A stretch of DNA of 14,585 nt from Clostridium sp. UBA2485 (GCF_002341865.1 NZ_DDOV01000013.1:8591-23175), one strand, 5' to 3'. Positions 6,506 through 14,585 are shown, numbered from the stretch's first letter. Notes: generated by a model not told the origin, from the letters alone. Numbers and translations: made by a program.

Positions 6506-7279
6506 TTAATTTGTATAAATAAATCTATTGTTTTGTAAAAATGCTACAACCCCATCTTCATCGTTACTTTTTGTTACAAAGTTAGCAACAGACTTTAATT
6601 CCTCAATTGCATTTTTCATCGCAACACCTATCCCACAATTTTTTATCATTTCTAAATCGTTATAATCATCTCCAAATGCAATTGCATCTGATATTTCACA
6701 ACTAATATGATTAAGGACGTATTTAATACTATTCCATTTTGAAACCTCTGAATGCATTATCTGGCACAATGTACCGTTATCTGTAATTACACCTTTACAC
6801 TCCTTAGGTAAGTTTTTAAGTAACTCTGGATCTATCGATTCTTTAGTGCAAATAATAACTTTAAAAGCTACTGTGAAATCTAGCTCTCTTAAATCTAAAA
6901 TTTCACACGGTGCTTTACCAAAATAATCCGAAACATCAAAATTTGAATAAAGTTTATCATTTATTTCAATACAAATATTATTGAGATTGTACTTTTTTGC
7001 TATATCTAAAATCTCTAAAATAGTCTTTTTAGACATCTCCATTTTATATAAAATATCATCGCCTTTAATTACGAGAGCACCATTATAGCAAATGATAATA
7101 TCATTCTTTAGCTCATATGGAATATACTTATATATATCTCTTGGAGGTCTTGCAGTAGCAAACATAAGCTGATTCCCTTCATTTTTGCACTTTTTTAAAA
7201 CATTAATAGAATAATCTGAGATTGTTTTGTCGCTTCTTAACAATGTTCCATCAAGATCTGAAATAATAACTTTATTCAT
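6506..7279 (-). CDS. Cof-type HAD-superfamily phosphatase
   Basis: The 257-aa length and all four HAD motifs fit the Cof/YidA (IIB) subfamily: SDLDGTLLRSDKTI at 7-20 with nucleophile Asp8 and acid/base Asp10, FATARP at 40-45, Lys181 as motif III, and FGDDYNDLEMI at 202-212 followed by GIGVAMKNA at 216-224. A C2-type cap lies between about residues 80 and 180. These cytosolic Mg-dependent enzymes dephosphorylate sugar phosphates, nucleotides or cofactor intermediates with broad specificity. It follows the fusion gene by 38 bases and has an AAGGAAGG-type site. It is the second HAD phosphatase of this operon, since the fusion protein begins with another, which implies either two phosphate removals or different substrates. 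The family call is firm; the substrate is unknown. Confidence 0.92.
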   Translation of the reverse strand: MNKVIISDLDGTLLRSDKTISDYSINVLKKCKNEGNQLMFATARPPRDIYKYIPYELKNDIIICYNGALVIKGDDILYKMEMSKKTILEILDIAKKYNLNNICIEINDKLYSNFDVSDYFGKAPCEILDLRELDFTVAFKVIICTKESIDPELLKNLPKECKGVITDNGTLCQIMHSEVSKWNSIKYVLNHISCEISDAIAFGDDYNDLEMIKNCGIGVAMKNAIEELKSVANFVTKSNDEDGVVAFLQNNRFIYTN

Positions 7280-7317
7280 ATTTGCCTTTACCTTCCTTCA
7301 ATTTATTATTTTATTGG

Positions 7318-10275
7318 CTAAATTATGCGTTTATTTACGAATGAATGCCAATGAGCCAAAGAGTCTGGATCTTTTCTGATTCTTCCATGATAGTTCTTTA
7401 TTCCATCGTTAAAAATTTGATATCTCTGTTCATTTTCTTTTAATTCTACATTGTTCTGCATGTCTATACCTGCTAATAAAACTTTATTACCTTTTAATAC
7501 ATTAATATACTTACTCATTAGATGGATGTCTGTATCATCCGCCAAAAGAATAGGAATTCTGTTATTCCTCATAATTGGTGCTAATTTATTTAAAATCATC
7601 AATTTATCCAATTCTAAATTATCTTTATTTAATGATGAGATTAAATCTGGTTGATGTTTTGATAAGTCTAAAAGTATAAAATCAGTTTCGAAATCTAATA
7701 TATTTTCAAGCTTTATAAAATAATCTTCAAAGTCCTCTTGATATAGTCCAATAGCTGCAATAACTTTTTTACATACTTTATTTTTTAGTGTATTAATATA
7801 ATCTTCATTAATACGATGCTGAAGTTGTATAAACATCCGATCTCTTGGCATATTATAAGCTTCACAACACTCAATTATTAATTCTGGAGCAGCTGCTTGC
7901 TCAAAAATAATAGCTTGTTTCATTTCTTTTGGAATACATCTTTGGATAGCCTTTATACTATCAATTTCTAATAAAGATACTGGTAAATCTTCTCTTACTG
8001 CAAAGCTCTTTATAACAGGTTTATATTTAGATTCATTAATTAAATACTTTAATTGATCAGTATAAACAGCATGAATACCTATCATATTTGCTCCGTTTCT
8101 AACTGCAATATCTAAATCAAAAGGATTATGTACTCTGCAAAGTTTAAAAATAAATCCTTCTCTGATATTATTTTTATTGCAATATGAAAATCTCTGAATA
8201 TTATCTTGTGGATAATATATTTGCTCAAAAATTTTAGTTTTAACACTTGTATTCCAAGTATTAAATGCCGTTACATATTCCTCAACGGGCTGAAAGTCTA
8301 ATATTTCCTTCCAGTTTTCTGATAATACTTCACACTTATCTTTATATAACAAGTAATCACATAAATTATCATAGTTAATAGACACTACTGCACTGTAAAC
8401 TTTATTTCCAAACTGCTCAAAACAATCTTTGCTTTGCTCTATTGTTTTAAGAGTGGTAATATTATTATCAAAAAGTAATAAATTGTTTTTACCCTCTATA
8501 ATTTTTTCAACATGCTCCGAGTATTTCTTTGGAATAAAATGCATTAGCCAAAATTTATCTCTAAAATTAGGTTTTTTACCATTTTTTCTTAAGTCTTTTT
8601 TAGAACTGAAATGACAATTTACTACCTCTGGAATATAGTCACTTCCATAGAGTTTTAAATAGGACCTAAATGCAAAACCTAAAGCAATTCCTCCATATGG
8701 AAAAGTTATTATAAAATCTAATTTTTTTATTTTTGAACTTTTCATTATTGAACTAATTGAATTAAAAATAGCTACATTATTATCAAGTTCTCTCATACCT
8801 TTATGAAAATTTGAATATTTATTGAACTCTTTTGTTAATTTTGAAGCAGATGCTATTGTTAACAGACTTTCAGCTAATGCTTGTATATATTTTTCTGCTA
8901 AATAAAAATAAAGTAAATCACTTGTTTCTTGAACAATTAGATCAATATCAAAGTCCGGTTCTTCCTTTAATAATATATGTGTATTAAGATTAGAAGACTC
9001 AATAGTATTTAAATAAACTAGCATTGCATGTAGCAAGTGATCCATTATAGAATATATAATTATTTTTTCACTATCACCAAAAGAATTCATTTTACAAAAT
9101 ATCATTTCATGGGTAAGAATCTTTAATCCTTTAATTGATAACTCAATAAGATCTTTAAAACAATCTTCTACTGATCTAACATCTGCAAACATATATGGAG
9201 GCAACCAATAGTAATAAATGCAGCCTCTTAAAATGACCATATTACCTTTTTTAAAAGTAATTCTATCCATTATATTTCTAAATTCACATTTATTACGATC
9301 TTCTTGAAAGCTATTGATCAAGCTTTCTAGCCCAATATTATAGTCACTACAGAATAGTGACGTAATCCCTATGCTATTAGTATGTTTTGATATTACATCA
9401 AATAATTGAGACTTGTGAGAAAAGCTCCTTTTTAGTGAATAACTCGAATTTTCATTTTGTAGTAATTTCTTTAATTGATCATGAGAGAGAAACTTACAAA
9501 AATCACTCCAGCTTTTGCTCTCTTTTTGATTTTTAATATGCTTTACTAACAGTGCTGTTCCCCCAGCAGCTTTTACTGAATCGAACAATCCTAAATTTTC
9601 TTCTGAATCATCTGCTAAAAATCTAATTTTAGCTCCTTTTGCTAATATTTTTTCTACAATAATTTGCTTGTTAAATTGATCTATATGAAATTCTTCATAT
9701 GCAACTCCGTTAACAAAATCTATCTCTGATCCCAATACTTCATAGTTTAGGCTTTCTGATAAACTTTGAGAAAGAATACCTTTAACAACTCCTTTTATAA
9801 ATGGTTCATATCCAGAACTAAGAAATAATATTCTTAAACTTTTTCCATAATAACGAATAGCAAATTTAAGATATTTTATTGCATCACTATATATTTGAAG
9901 TTGATGCGAAATATAAAATCCAACAGCAAAAAAACTTAAACTATCTATATAATCATCCTCTTGAATATAACTTTTCCAGTCTGGTAAAGAATTTATTTTT
10001 TTTATAAACTCCTTCGATATTTTAGGTTCTACTAATTCAAGTGTTTTTTCTCTAAAGTCACTTAGACTTATACTATCCGATTTATTATATGCCCCTTCAT
10101 TTAGCTCCATAAATTTTTTTATATTATTCTCGTTGATTAATAAGTTTGGACAAATGCAAGCGTTATACCAAGAAGTAGTATTAATAATTGTTCTATCTAC
10201 ATCTAAAATTATAAAATCATCACCTGATTTTGCAGAATCTATTAATTTATTTATTTTTCCACCACAATATTCCAT
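7318..10275 (-). CDS. HAD phosphatase - phosphoribosyltransferase-like - TrpF-like fusion protein
   Basis: The start chosen is the ATG at 10273-10275 (985 aa), because the GGGGGA ribosome site overlaps the more upstream GTG at 10290. Residues 1-260 form a HAD domain: FIILDVDRTI with Asp25 and Asp27, a helical cap, FLSSGYEPF (SerB-like motif II) near 151-159, and FLADDSEEN near 219-227. Residues 270-510 are a helical region I do not recognise. Residues 515-680 look like a type I phosphoribosyltransferase: FIITFPYGGIALG near 521-533 and the PRPP-loop-like LLLFDNNITTLKT near 599-611. In the latter the usual acidic pair is DN and the TG.T glycine is Leu. Residues 705-985 resemble phosphoribosylanthranilate isomerase: FKLCRVHNPFDLDIAVRNGA (Cys713 at the catalytic Cys position), IQLQHR near 816-821, FILLD (Asp870 at the catalytic Asp position) and LLAGIDMQNNV near 933-943. 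The GGSGKTFDW element of TrpF is not seen. The three activities together suggest PRPP transfer, Amadori rearrangement and dephosphorylation; domain calls are from motifs only. Confidence 0.8.
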   Translation of the reverse strand: MEYCGGKINKLIDSAKSGDDFIILDVDRTIINTTSWYNACICPNLLINENNIKKFMELNEGAYNKSDSISLSDFREKTLELVEPKISKEFIKKINSLPDWKSYIQEDDYIDSLSFFAVGFYISHQLQIYSDAIKYLKFAIRYYGKSLRILFLSSGYEPFIKGVVKGILSQSLSESLNYEVLGSEIDFVNGVAYEEFHIDQFNKQIIVEKILAKGAKIRFLADDSEENLGLFDSVKAAGGTALLVKHIKNQKESKSWSDFCKFLSHDQLKKLLQNENSSYSLKRSFSHKSQLFDVISKHTNSIGITSLFCSDYNIGLESLINSFQEDRNKCEFRNIMDRITFKKGNMVILRGCIYYYWLPPYMFADVRSVEDCFKDLIELSIKGLKILTHEMIFCKMNSFGDSEKIIIYSIMDHLLHAMLVYLNTIESSNLNTHILLKEEPDFDIDLIVQETSDLLYFYLAEKYIQALAESLLTIASASKLTKEFNKYSNFHKGMRELDNNVAIFNSISSIMKSSKIKKLDFIITFPYGGIALGFAFRSYLKLYGSDYIPEVVNCHFSSKKDLRKNGKKPNFRDKFWLMHFIPKKYSEHVEKIIEGKNNLLLFDNNITTLKTIEQSKDCFEQFGNKVYSAVVSINYDNLCDYLLYKDKCEVLSENWKEILDFQPVEEYVTAFNTWNTSVKTKIFEQIYYPQDNIQRFSYCNKNNIREGFIFKLCRVHNPFDLDIAVRNGANMIGIHAVYTDQLKYLINESKYKPVIKSFAVREDLPVSLLEIDSIKAIQRCIPKEMKQAIIFEQAAAPELIIECCEAYNMPRDRMFIQLQHRINEDYINTLKNKVCKKVIAAIGLYQEDFEDYFIKLENILDFETDFILLDLSKHQPDLISSLNKDNLELDKLMILNKLAPIMRNNRIPILLADDTDIHLMSKYINVLKGNKVLLAGIDMQNNVELKENEQRYQIFNDGIKNYHGRIRKDPDSLAHWHSFVNKRII

Positions 10276-10280
10276 GATTA

Positions 10281-10286
10281 TCCCCC
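10281..10286 (-). promoter_or_regulatory. Ribosome binding site fixing the start of the fusion gene
   Basis: On the minus strand GGGGGA lies 5 bases before the ATG at 10273-10275. An alternative GTG at 10288-10290 would place this site inside the coding sequence and lacks a site of its own, so the ATG is preferred. Confidence 0.6.
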
Positions 10287-10389
10287 ACACAATTTAAAAA
10301 TATACTTGAGAACCTATAGGACTCAATTTACCTTAATTTCAAAATATTACTTTTTTAATATAACCATATTATTAATCCAAGTTTTAAGT

Positions 10390-10426
10390 GTGAGTTCTAG
10401 AGTTGAAAAACCAACTAAGAACTCAC
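10390..10426. other. Strong hairpin in the gap between the NRPS and fusion genes
   Basis: GTGAGTTCT (10390-10398) pairs perfectly with AGAACTCAC (10418-10426), and an inner AGTTG (10401-10405) pairs with CAACT (10412-10416) around AAAAAC. It sits in a 244-base gap, the longest inside the minus-strand gene set. On the plus strand it is followed by TTCATTTTTTG, so as a terminator it looks plus-oriented; on the minus strand it is preceded by an A-run and has no U-run after it. It may be bidirectional, a processing or stability element between NRPS and downstream messages, or an attenuator. A weak minus-strand promoter-like pair (TTGAAA at 10337-10342 and TATAGG at 10313-10318, 18 bases apart) lies after it. 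Confidence 0.65.
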
Positions 10427-10519
10427 TTCATTTTTTGTTATTAACCAATAAAAAACTTGAAAAGAATGAAATTTACTACCCAAATATTCTGATATTATAA
10501 AAAAATTAATTATTATTTT

Positions 10520-13500
10520 TTAATATTGAGGCTGTGTTCGAATTTCTTTTATTTGTTTAATCTTTTCATTATCATAGTTCTCAGGCAATCTACATCTTAT
10601 ATAAATTTTATTTTTATTTGTATGGGCATAAAAAAAGTATCTACTATATCTCTGTTGGCTTTCGTTTACACTAGTACAATATAATTCATTCTCTTCATCT
10701 GTTAATTCACCTATATAATTAAATGCAAAGTCTAATTCTACTAACATCTTTTCTATCTCATGGCCCTCTTCATTGCCTTCGTAATTACCATAAGCTATAT
10801 ACTCAATATATATTTTTTTGTCTACATAAAATTTTTTATATTCATTATTTACTTGGTTAATATAATCTGATATAGGTTTTTCTGCAATTTTTAGAACCAT
10901 TGGTATGTGAACATGACAATCTCCAATTAAATTCTCAAATTTTTCATTGTTTAATTGTCTACCATTTTTAGCAATCCTAATGGCAAACTCATTTTCTTCA
11001 AAAACAACCTTTGCAATATTCAACGATATCCATAGAGCTGTTCCTTCTGCCTTTTCAGAAACAGATAATGAAGGATAATTGTTATCATCAAAACTATACT
11101 CAAAGATATACTCCTTTAAATTTTTATTATTAGCTCTTTTTTCTTTATTTTTTTCTATAACTTTAAGTATATCTAGATACTCTTTGCTCTTTTTATATTT
11201 TCTTATTTTTTCTATGTTTGTATTTATTTCTAATTCATGTACATAATCTTTATAAGTAGTTAATTTATATTTATGAATTTCACTTAACTTTTCACTAATT
11301 ACTTCCTTCAAATTTTTATAAAAAGCTCGCTGTAATATCTTTATGCTTCCTGCGTCAAAGACCAAATGACTAAAGAGCATCAATAATTCATAGTTCTTTT
11401 CATTAATTTTAATTAATACAAACGTATAATGTACTCTGCCTAATCTTTCACCTCTAACAAGATTAATGTATAACTCATTTGCAATTAATTGTTTAAATTG
11501 GTTTATATGACTTTGATTATATTTTGAAAAATCTATCATATTAATATTTAAGCCTTGTATAAAGTTACTCTCATTAAAAAGATATTTTTCTTTTTCATAA
11601 GTAATATAGGTTCTTAGAATTGTATTTTTATTTATTGTTTCTATTAATGCTTTATTTATATTTGTGCTGTTAATTATATTATTTATAGGTATAATGCATT
11701 GAATTATATCATTGTACCCTCTATTAAATATCTTAAGCTGAGCATGTCCACATAAATATTGATCTTTTTCACTAGAAACTACCATTCTATTAAATTCATA
11801 ATTTTGTAACTTAATATTTTCTTTTATATTTACTTCAATATCTTTTAGTAGATTGTCTGTTACATTTTCAACCTTAATCTTTTTTACTAAATCCTGTTCA
11901 TTGCGTATATGTTCGAAATCACTTACTTTTAAAATATAATGTGGTAAATATTCATCTGAGTATTTTATATATATATGATTTAGAATTTCTTCTTTTTTTA
12001 AATCACAGTATAAAACTATGCACCATTCATTATTAACATAGTACTTTTGTAAATAACTTTGAACATTTAAGGTTTTATTAATATCACTTTCTATTTCTTT
12101 AATTATATCCATACATTTTCTTGCGTCTATTATTTTAGCTAAAGACTTTATGTCTGGATTAGCTAGTAAATCCTTTATAAGCAAGTTTGCCTGCAATTTT
12201 TTATTAATCAAACTAACAATTCTCGCAGCTACTATTGAGTTACCGCCTATACTAAAAAAGTCATCATCTATTCCTACTTTTTTTAATCCTAATATTTCAC
12301 TCCAAATATTTGTTAAAGATTCTTCTATCTGATTTCTTGGAGATCTATATTCATTTAAACTTCCTTCTAATTTAGGCTCTGGAAGTGCTTTTTTATTTAC
12401 CTTCCCACTATATGTAACTGGGATATTTTTAAGCTGTACAAAATAAGACGGAATCATATATTCTGGCAATTTTTCTTTTAAGTAATTTCTTAAATTCAGT
12501 TTTTTAATTTCTTCTTTACTTACCACATAAGCACATATATATTTCCCACTATCTTTATTTTCTTTTATTACTACTACTGCTTCTTTAATATTTGGATTCT
12601 GTAATAGCCTATTTTCAATCTCTCCAAGCTCTATTCTGAAACCTCTTAATTTAACTTGATTATCTATTCTTCCTAGAAACTCTATGTTTCCATCAGGTAG
12701 CCATCTAGCTAAATCTCCTGTTTTATACATCTTTGCGCCTACTTCAAATGGATTGGCTATAAACTTTTCAGCCGTTAATTCTGGCTTATTTAAATAACCT
12801 CTTGCTAATCCACATCCTGATATACATAGCTCTCCTGGTATACCTATTGATAGTAACTTATTATTTTTATCAACTATGTATGTTTTAATATTATCTATTG
12901 GCTTTCCAATAGGTACATTCATTTCTTCAGTAAAATTATCAGTTGAATATCTTGTGGCATATATAGTAGCTTCAGTAGGTCCATAAATATTTTCTAATTT
13001 TATCGTCGTTGATAAACTTCTGAATGCTTGTACTAACTTATTTGAAATTGCTTCTCCAGCAGAAAATACATACTTCAAACTTTTAATCTTTTCTACATTT
13101 TCATTTAATGAATCAACAAATAAATTTAGCATTGGCGGTGAAAAGTTTATATGAGTGATATTATTTTTTTCTATTGAATCCATTATACTTTTAGGCTCCC
13201 TTTCTTCACCTTGCTTCAGTATAATAAGCTTTCCACTTCCTATAAACCATCCAAATATTTCAGTTACAGAAACATCAAAAGTAAATGATGTCTTTAATAA
13301 ATATGCATCTGATTTAGCTAAAGGATATTTGTCTTGCATGCAATTTAATGTATTTATTACACTGCTATGCTCAATCATTACTCCTTTGGGATTGCCAGTT
13401 GTACCTGATGTATAAATTACATATGCTAAATCATTTGATTTGCTCATCTTCTCTAGATTGCTTAAGTTATTATTAAATAGACCTTCATCAAATAAATCGA

Positions 13501-14585
13501 TAAATTCACCATCAAACTCTAAATTCTCTATTAAAGTATTTTTACTTAATAGTAACTTACTCTTACTATCTCTTAGCATATATTCAATTCTTTCCCTGGG
13601 ATAAGATGGATCTATTGGTAAATATGCTCCCCCTGCTTTTAATATCCCCATTATTCCTACAATCATCTCTAAAGATCTTTCTACCATTATTCCTACTATG
13701 GAGTCAGCTTTAACACCTTTATTACGTAACTCTCTAGCTAGTGAATTGGATCTTTCATTTAATTCTTTATAAGTCAACTTCTTATCCTCAAACACTACTG
13801 CAATATTATCTGGTATTTTTTCTACTTGAGCTTCAAACAATTGATATATTGCTTTATCACTTAAGTAATCTACTTTTGTATTATTGAATTCATATAATAT
13901 TTGATTCTTCTCTACTTCTGATAGTAAATCAATCTCACGTAATTTTACTTCATTATTATTTACTATATTTTGTAGGATTGTTATATAATGATTACTTAGT
14001 CTTTCTATTGTTTCTTTCTTAAATAGCTTTGAGCAATACTCTATACTTAAAGTTAATTTGGTATCACTTTCTAAAGCATTTAATGTTATATCAAATTTAG
14101 ATATCTTATTTCCATTATTATATTGCTTCAATATAGTATCATCTAACTTAATATCTGAATCAATTACTGTGTCAATCATATTAAACACTACATCAAATAA
14201 TGGATTTCTACTTGTATCTCTCCTTACATTCAACTTTTCTACTAAAGCTTCAAACTGATAACTCTGATTTTCATAAGCTTTCAAGGAATTTTCTTTTACT
14301 TCTTTTAAGAAGTCTACATACTTCTTATCCCCTTCTGGCTTATTTCTTAAAGCTAATGTATTTACAAACATACCTATTATATTTTGAAGATCAGCATGAG
14401 GTCTTCCAGCTACTGGTACTCCTATCACAATATCCTCTTTCCCACTATATTTTGATAGAAGTATATTTAAAGCAGATAGAAGTGTCATATGCATTGTAGT
14501 TCCTGTTTCTTTTACAAGCTTTCTTAACTTTAGTGTTGTATCCTTATCAACTTCAAAAGTTACACTATCTCCCTCAAAACTTTGC
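10520..14585 (-). CDS. Non-ribosomal peptide synthetase, 3' part (C-A-PCP plus terminal condensation-like domain)
   Basis: The frame is open to the right edge: in-frame codons upstream of the ATG at 14494 continue the condensation domain, so the true start is outside. In order: the C-terminal half of a C domain (VIGVPVAGRP, IGMFVNTLALR, RRDTSRNPLFDVVFN; its HHxxxDG lies off the window). Then a full A domain, about 13860-12380 (LTYKELNERSN, YVIYTSGTTGNPKG near 13385-13425, NIYGPTEAT, YKTGDLARW, FRIELGEIE, SGKVNKK). Then a PCP with GGNSI, Ser codon 12236-12238. A linker follows, and a final domain of about 400 residues has SHLVFDAGS near 11347-11375 (one of the two His and the Asp of HHxxxDG kept), YKDYVHEL, and an epimerase-like FNYIGEL near 10705-10730. 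No thioesterase or reductase follows. By alignment to GrsA the specificity residues read about DVTFFAIIYK, which I cannot match to a known substrate. It is the first visible gene of the operon. Confidence 0.93.
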   Translation of the reverse strand, partial: QSFEGDSVTFEVDKDTTLKLRKLVKETGTTMHMTLLSALNILLSKYSGKEDIVIGVPVAGRPHADLQNIIGMFVNTLALRNKPEGDKKYVDFLKEVKENSLKAYENQSYQFEALVEKLNVRRDTSRNPLFDVVFNMIDTVIDSDIKLDDTILKQYNNGNKISKFDITLNALESDTKLTLSIEYCSKLFKKETIERLSNHYITILQNIVNNNEVKLREIDLLSEVEKNQILYEFNNTKVDYLSDKAIYQLFEAQVEKIPDNIAVVFEDKKLTYKELNERSNSLARELRNKGVKADSIVGIMVERSLEMIVGIMGILKAGGAYLPIDPSYPRERIEYMLRDSKSKLLLSKNTLIENLEFDGEFIDLFDEGLFNNNLSNLEKMSKSNDLAYVIYTSGTTGNPKGVMIEHSSVINTLNCMQDKYPLAKSDAYLLKTSFTFDVSVTEIFGWFIGSGKLIILKQGEEREPKSIMDSIEKNNITHINFSPPMLNLFVDSLNENVEKIKSLKYVFSAGEAISNKLVQAFRSLSTTIKLENIYGPTEATIYATRYSTDNFTEEMNVPIGKPIDNIKTYIVDKNNKLLSIGIPGELCISGCGLARGYLNKPELTAEKFIANPFEVGAKMYKTGDLARWLPDGNIEFLGRIDNQVKLRGFRIELGEIENRLLQNPNIKEAVVVIKENKDSGKYICAYVVSKEEIKKLNLRNYLKEKLPEYMIPSYFVQLKNIPVTYSGKVNKKALPEPKLEGSLNEYRSPRNQIEESLTNIWSEILGLKKVGIDDDFFSIGGNSIVAARIVSLINKKLQANLLIKDLLANPDIKSLAKIIDARKCMDIIKEIESDINKTLNVQSYLQKYYVNNEWCIVLYCDLKKEEILNHIYIKYSDEYLPHYILKVSDFEHIRNEQDLVKKIKVENVTDNLLKDIEVNIKENIKLQNYEFNRMVVSSEKDQYLCGHAQLKIFNRGYNDIIQCIIPINNIINSTNINKALIETINKNTILRTYITYEKEKYLFNESNFIQGLNINMIDFSKYNQSHINQFKQLIANELYINLVRGERLGRVHYTFVLIKINEKNYELLMLFSHLVFDAGSIKILQRAFYKNLKEVISEKLSEIHKYKLTTYKDYVHELEINTNIEKIRKYKKSKEYLDILKVIEKNKEKRANNKNLKEYIFEYSFDDNNYPSLSVSEKAEGTALWISLNIAKVVFEENEFAIRIAKNGRQLNNEKFENLIGDCHVHIPMVLKIAEKPISDYINQVNNEYKKFYVDKKIYIEYIAYGNYEGNEEGHEIEKMLVELDFAFNYIGELTDEENELYCTSVNESQQRYSRYFFYAHTNKNKIYIRCRLPENYDNEKIKQIKEIRTQPQY

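Noticed and set aside
7318..8160. The C-terminal barrel of the fusion as a normal tryptophan-pathway TrpF
   Set aside because: No other trp genes are present, the GGSG phosphate-binding element is not visible, and it is fused to HAD and PRTase-like domains in an NRPS operon.
10306..10500. Plus-strand 64-codon open frame between the NRPS and fusion genes
   Set aside because: It spans the hairpin at 10390-10426, has no ribosome site and no recognisable protein features.

Overview
The window is very AT-rich, has AGGAGG-type ribosome binding sites and sigma-A-like promoters, and its NRPS, VanZ and Dabb proteins read like those of low-GC Firmicutes. A Clostridium sensu stricto-like genome is the most economical guess; this is inferred from composition and protein style, not from a marker gene.

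Layout. (1) 1-653, minus strand: a consensus promoter (625-653) drives three consecutive SAM-I (S-box) riboswitches, repeated as about 233-bp units. Intrinsic terminators follow the first and second aptamers in transcription order. The controlled gene lies off the left edge. (2) 673-2945: a patch of decayed and small genes. It holds an MFS transporter relic, an intact vanZ-like gene with its own extended -10 promoter and terminator, an AraC-type regulator relic, an intact Dabb-domain gene, and a histidine kinase relic with an internal deletion and stops. (3) 2946-3736: AT-rich intergenic DNA whose only clear structure is a strong inverted repeat at 3567-3602, probably the terminator of the operon to its right. 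(4) 3737-14585, minus strand: one long gene set, probably an operon, read right to left. In transcription order it is: the 3' part of an NRPS (C-A-PCP plus an unusual terminal condensation-like domain); a 985-aa protein fusing a HAD phosphatase, a helical region, a phosphoribosyltransferase-like domain and a TrpF-like (phosphoribosylanthranilate isomerase) barrel; a Cof-type HAD phosphatase; a 397-aa protein I do not recognise; a free-standing IMP cyclohydrolase (PurH N-terminal) homologue with altered active-site positions; and an S51 (dipeptidase E-like) peptidase.

How it may work. The right-hand 11 kb looks like a biosynthetic gene cluster combining peptide assembly with nucleotide-type chemistry borrowed from tryptophan and purine metabolism. 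An inferred scheme: an amine is phosphoribosylated, Amadori-isomerised by the TrpF-like barrel, ring-closed or rearranged by the PurH-like protein (possibly with the unknown 397-aa protein), and dephosphorylated by HAD domains. The NRPS, which has no visible thioesterase in this part, may release its peptide through the terminal condensation-like domain, perhaps onto that ribose-derived amine. The S51 peptidase could mature or inactivate the product. I recognise no characterised cluster with this gene set; this is the best candidate for an undescribed system in the window. The left end of the NRPS operon is complete, but its start is beyond position 14585.
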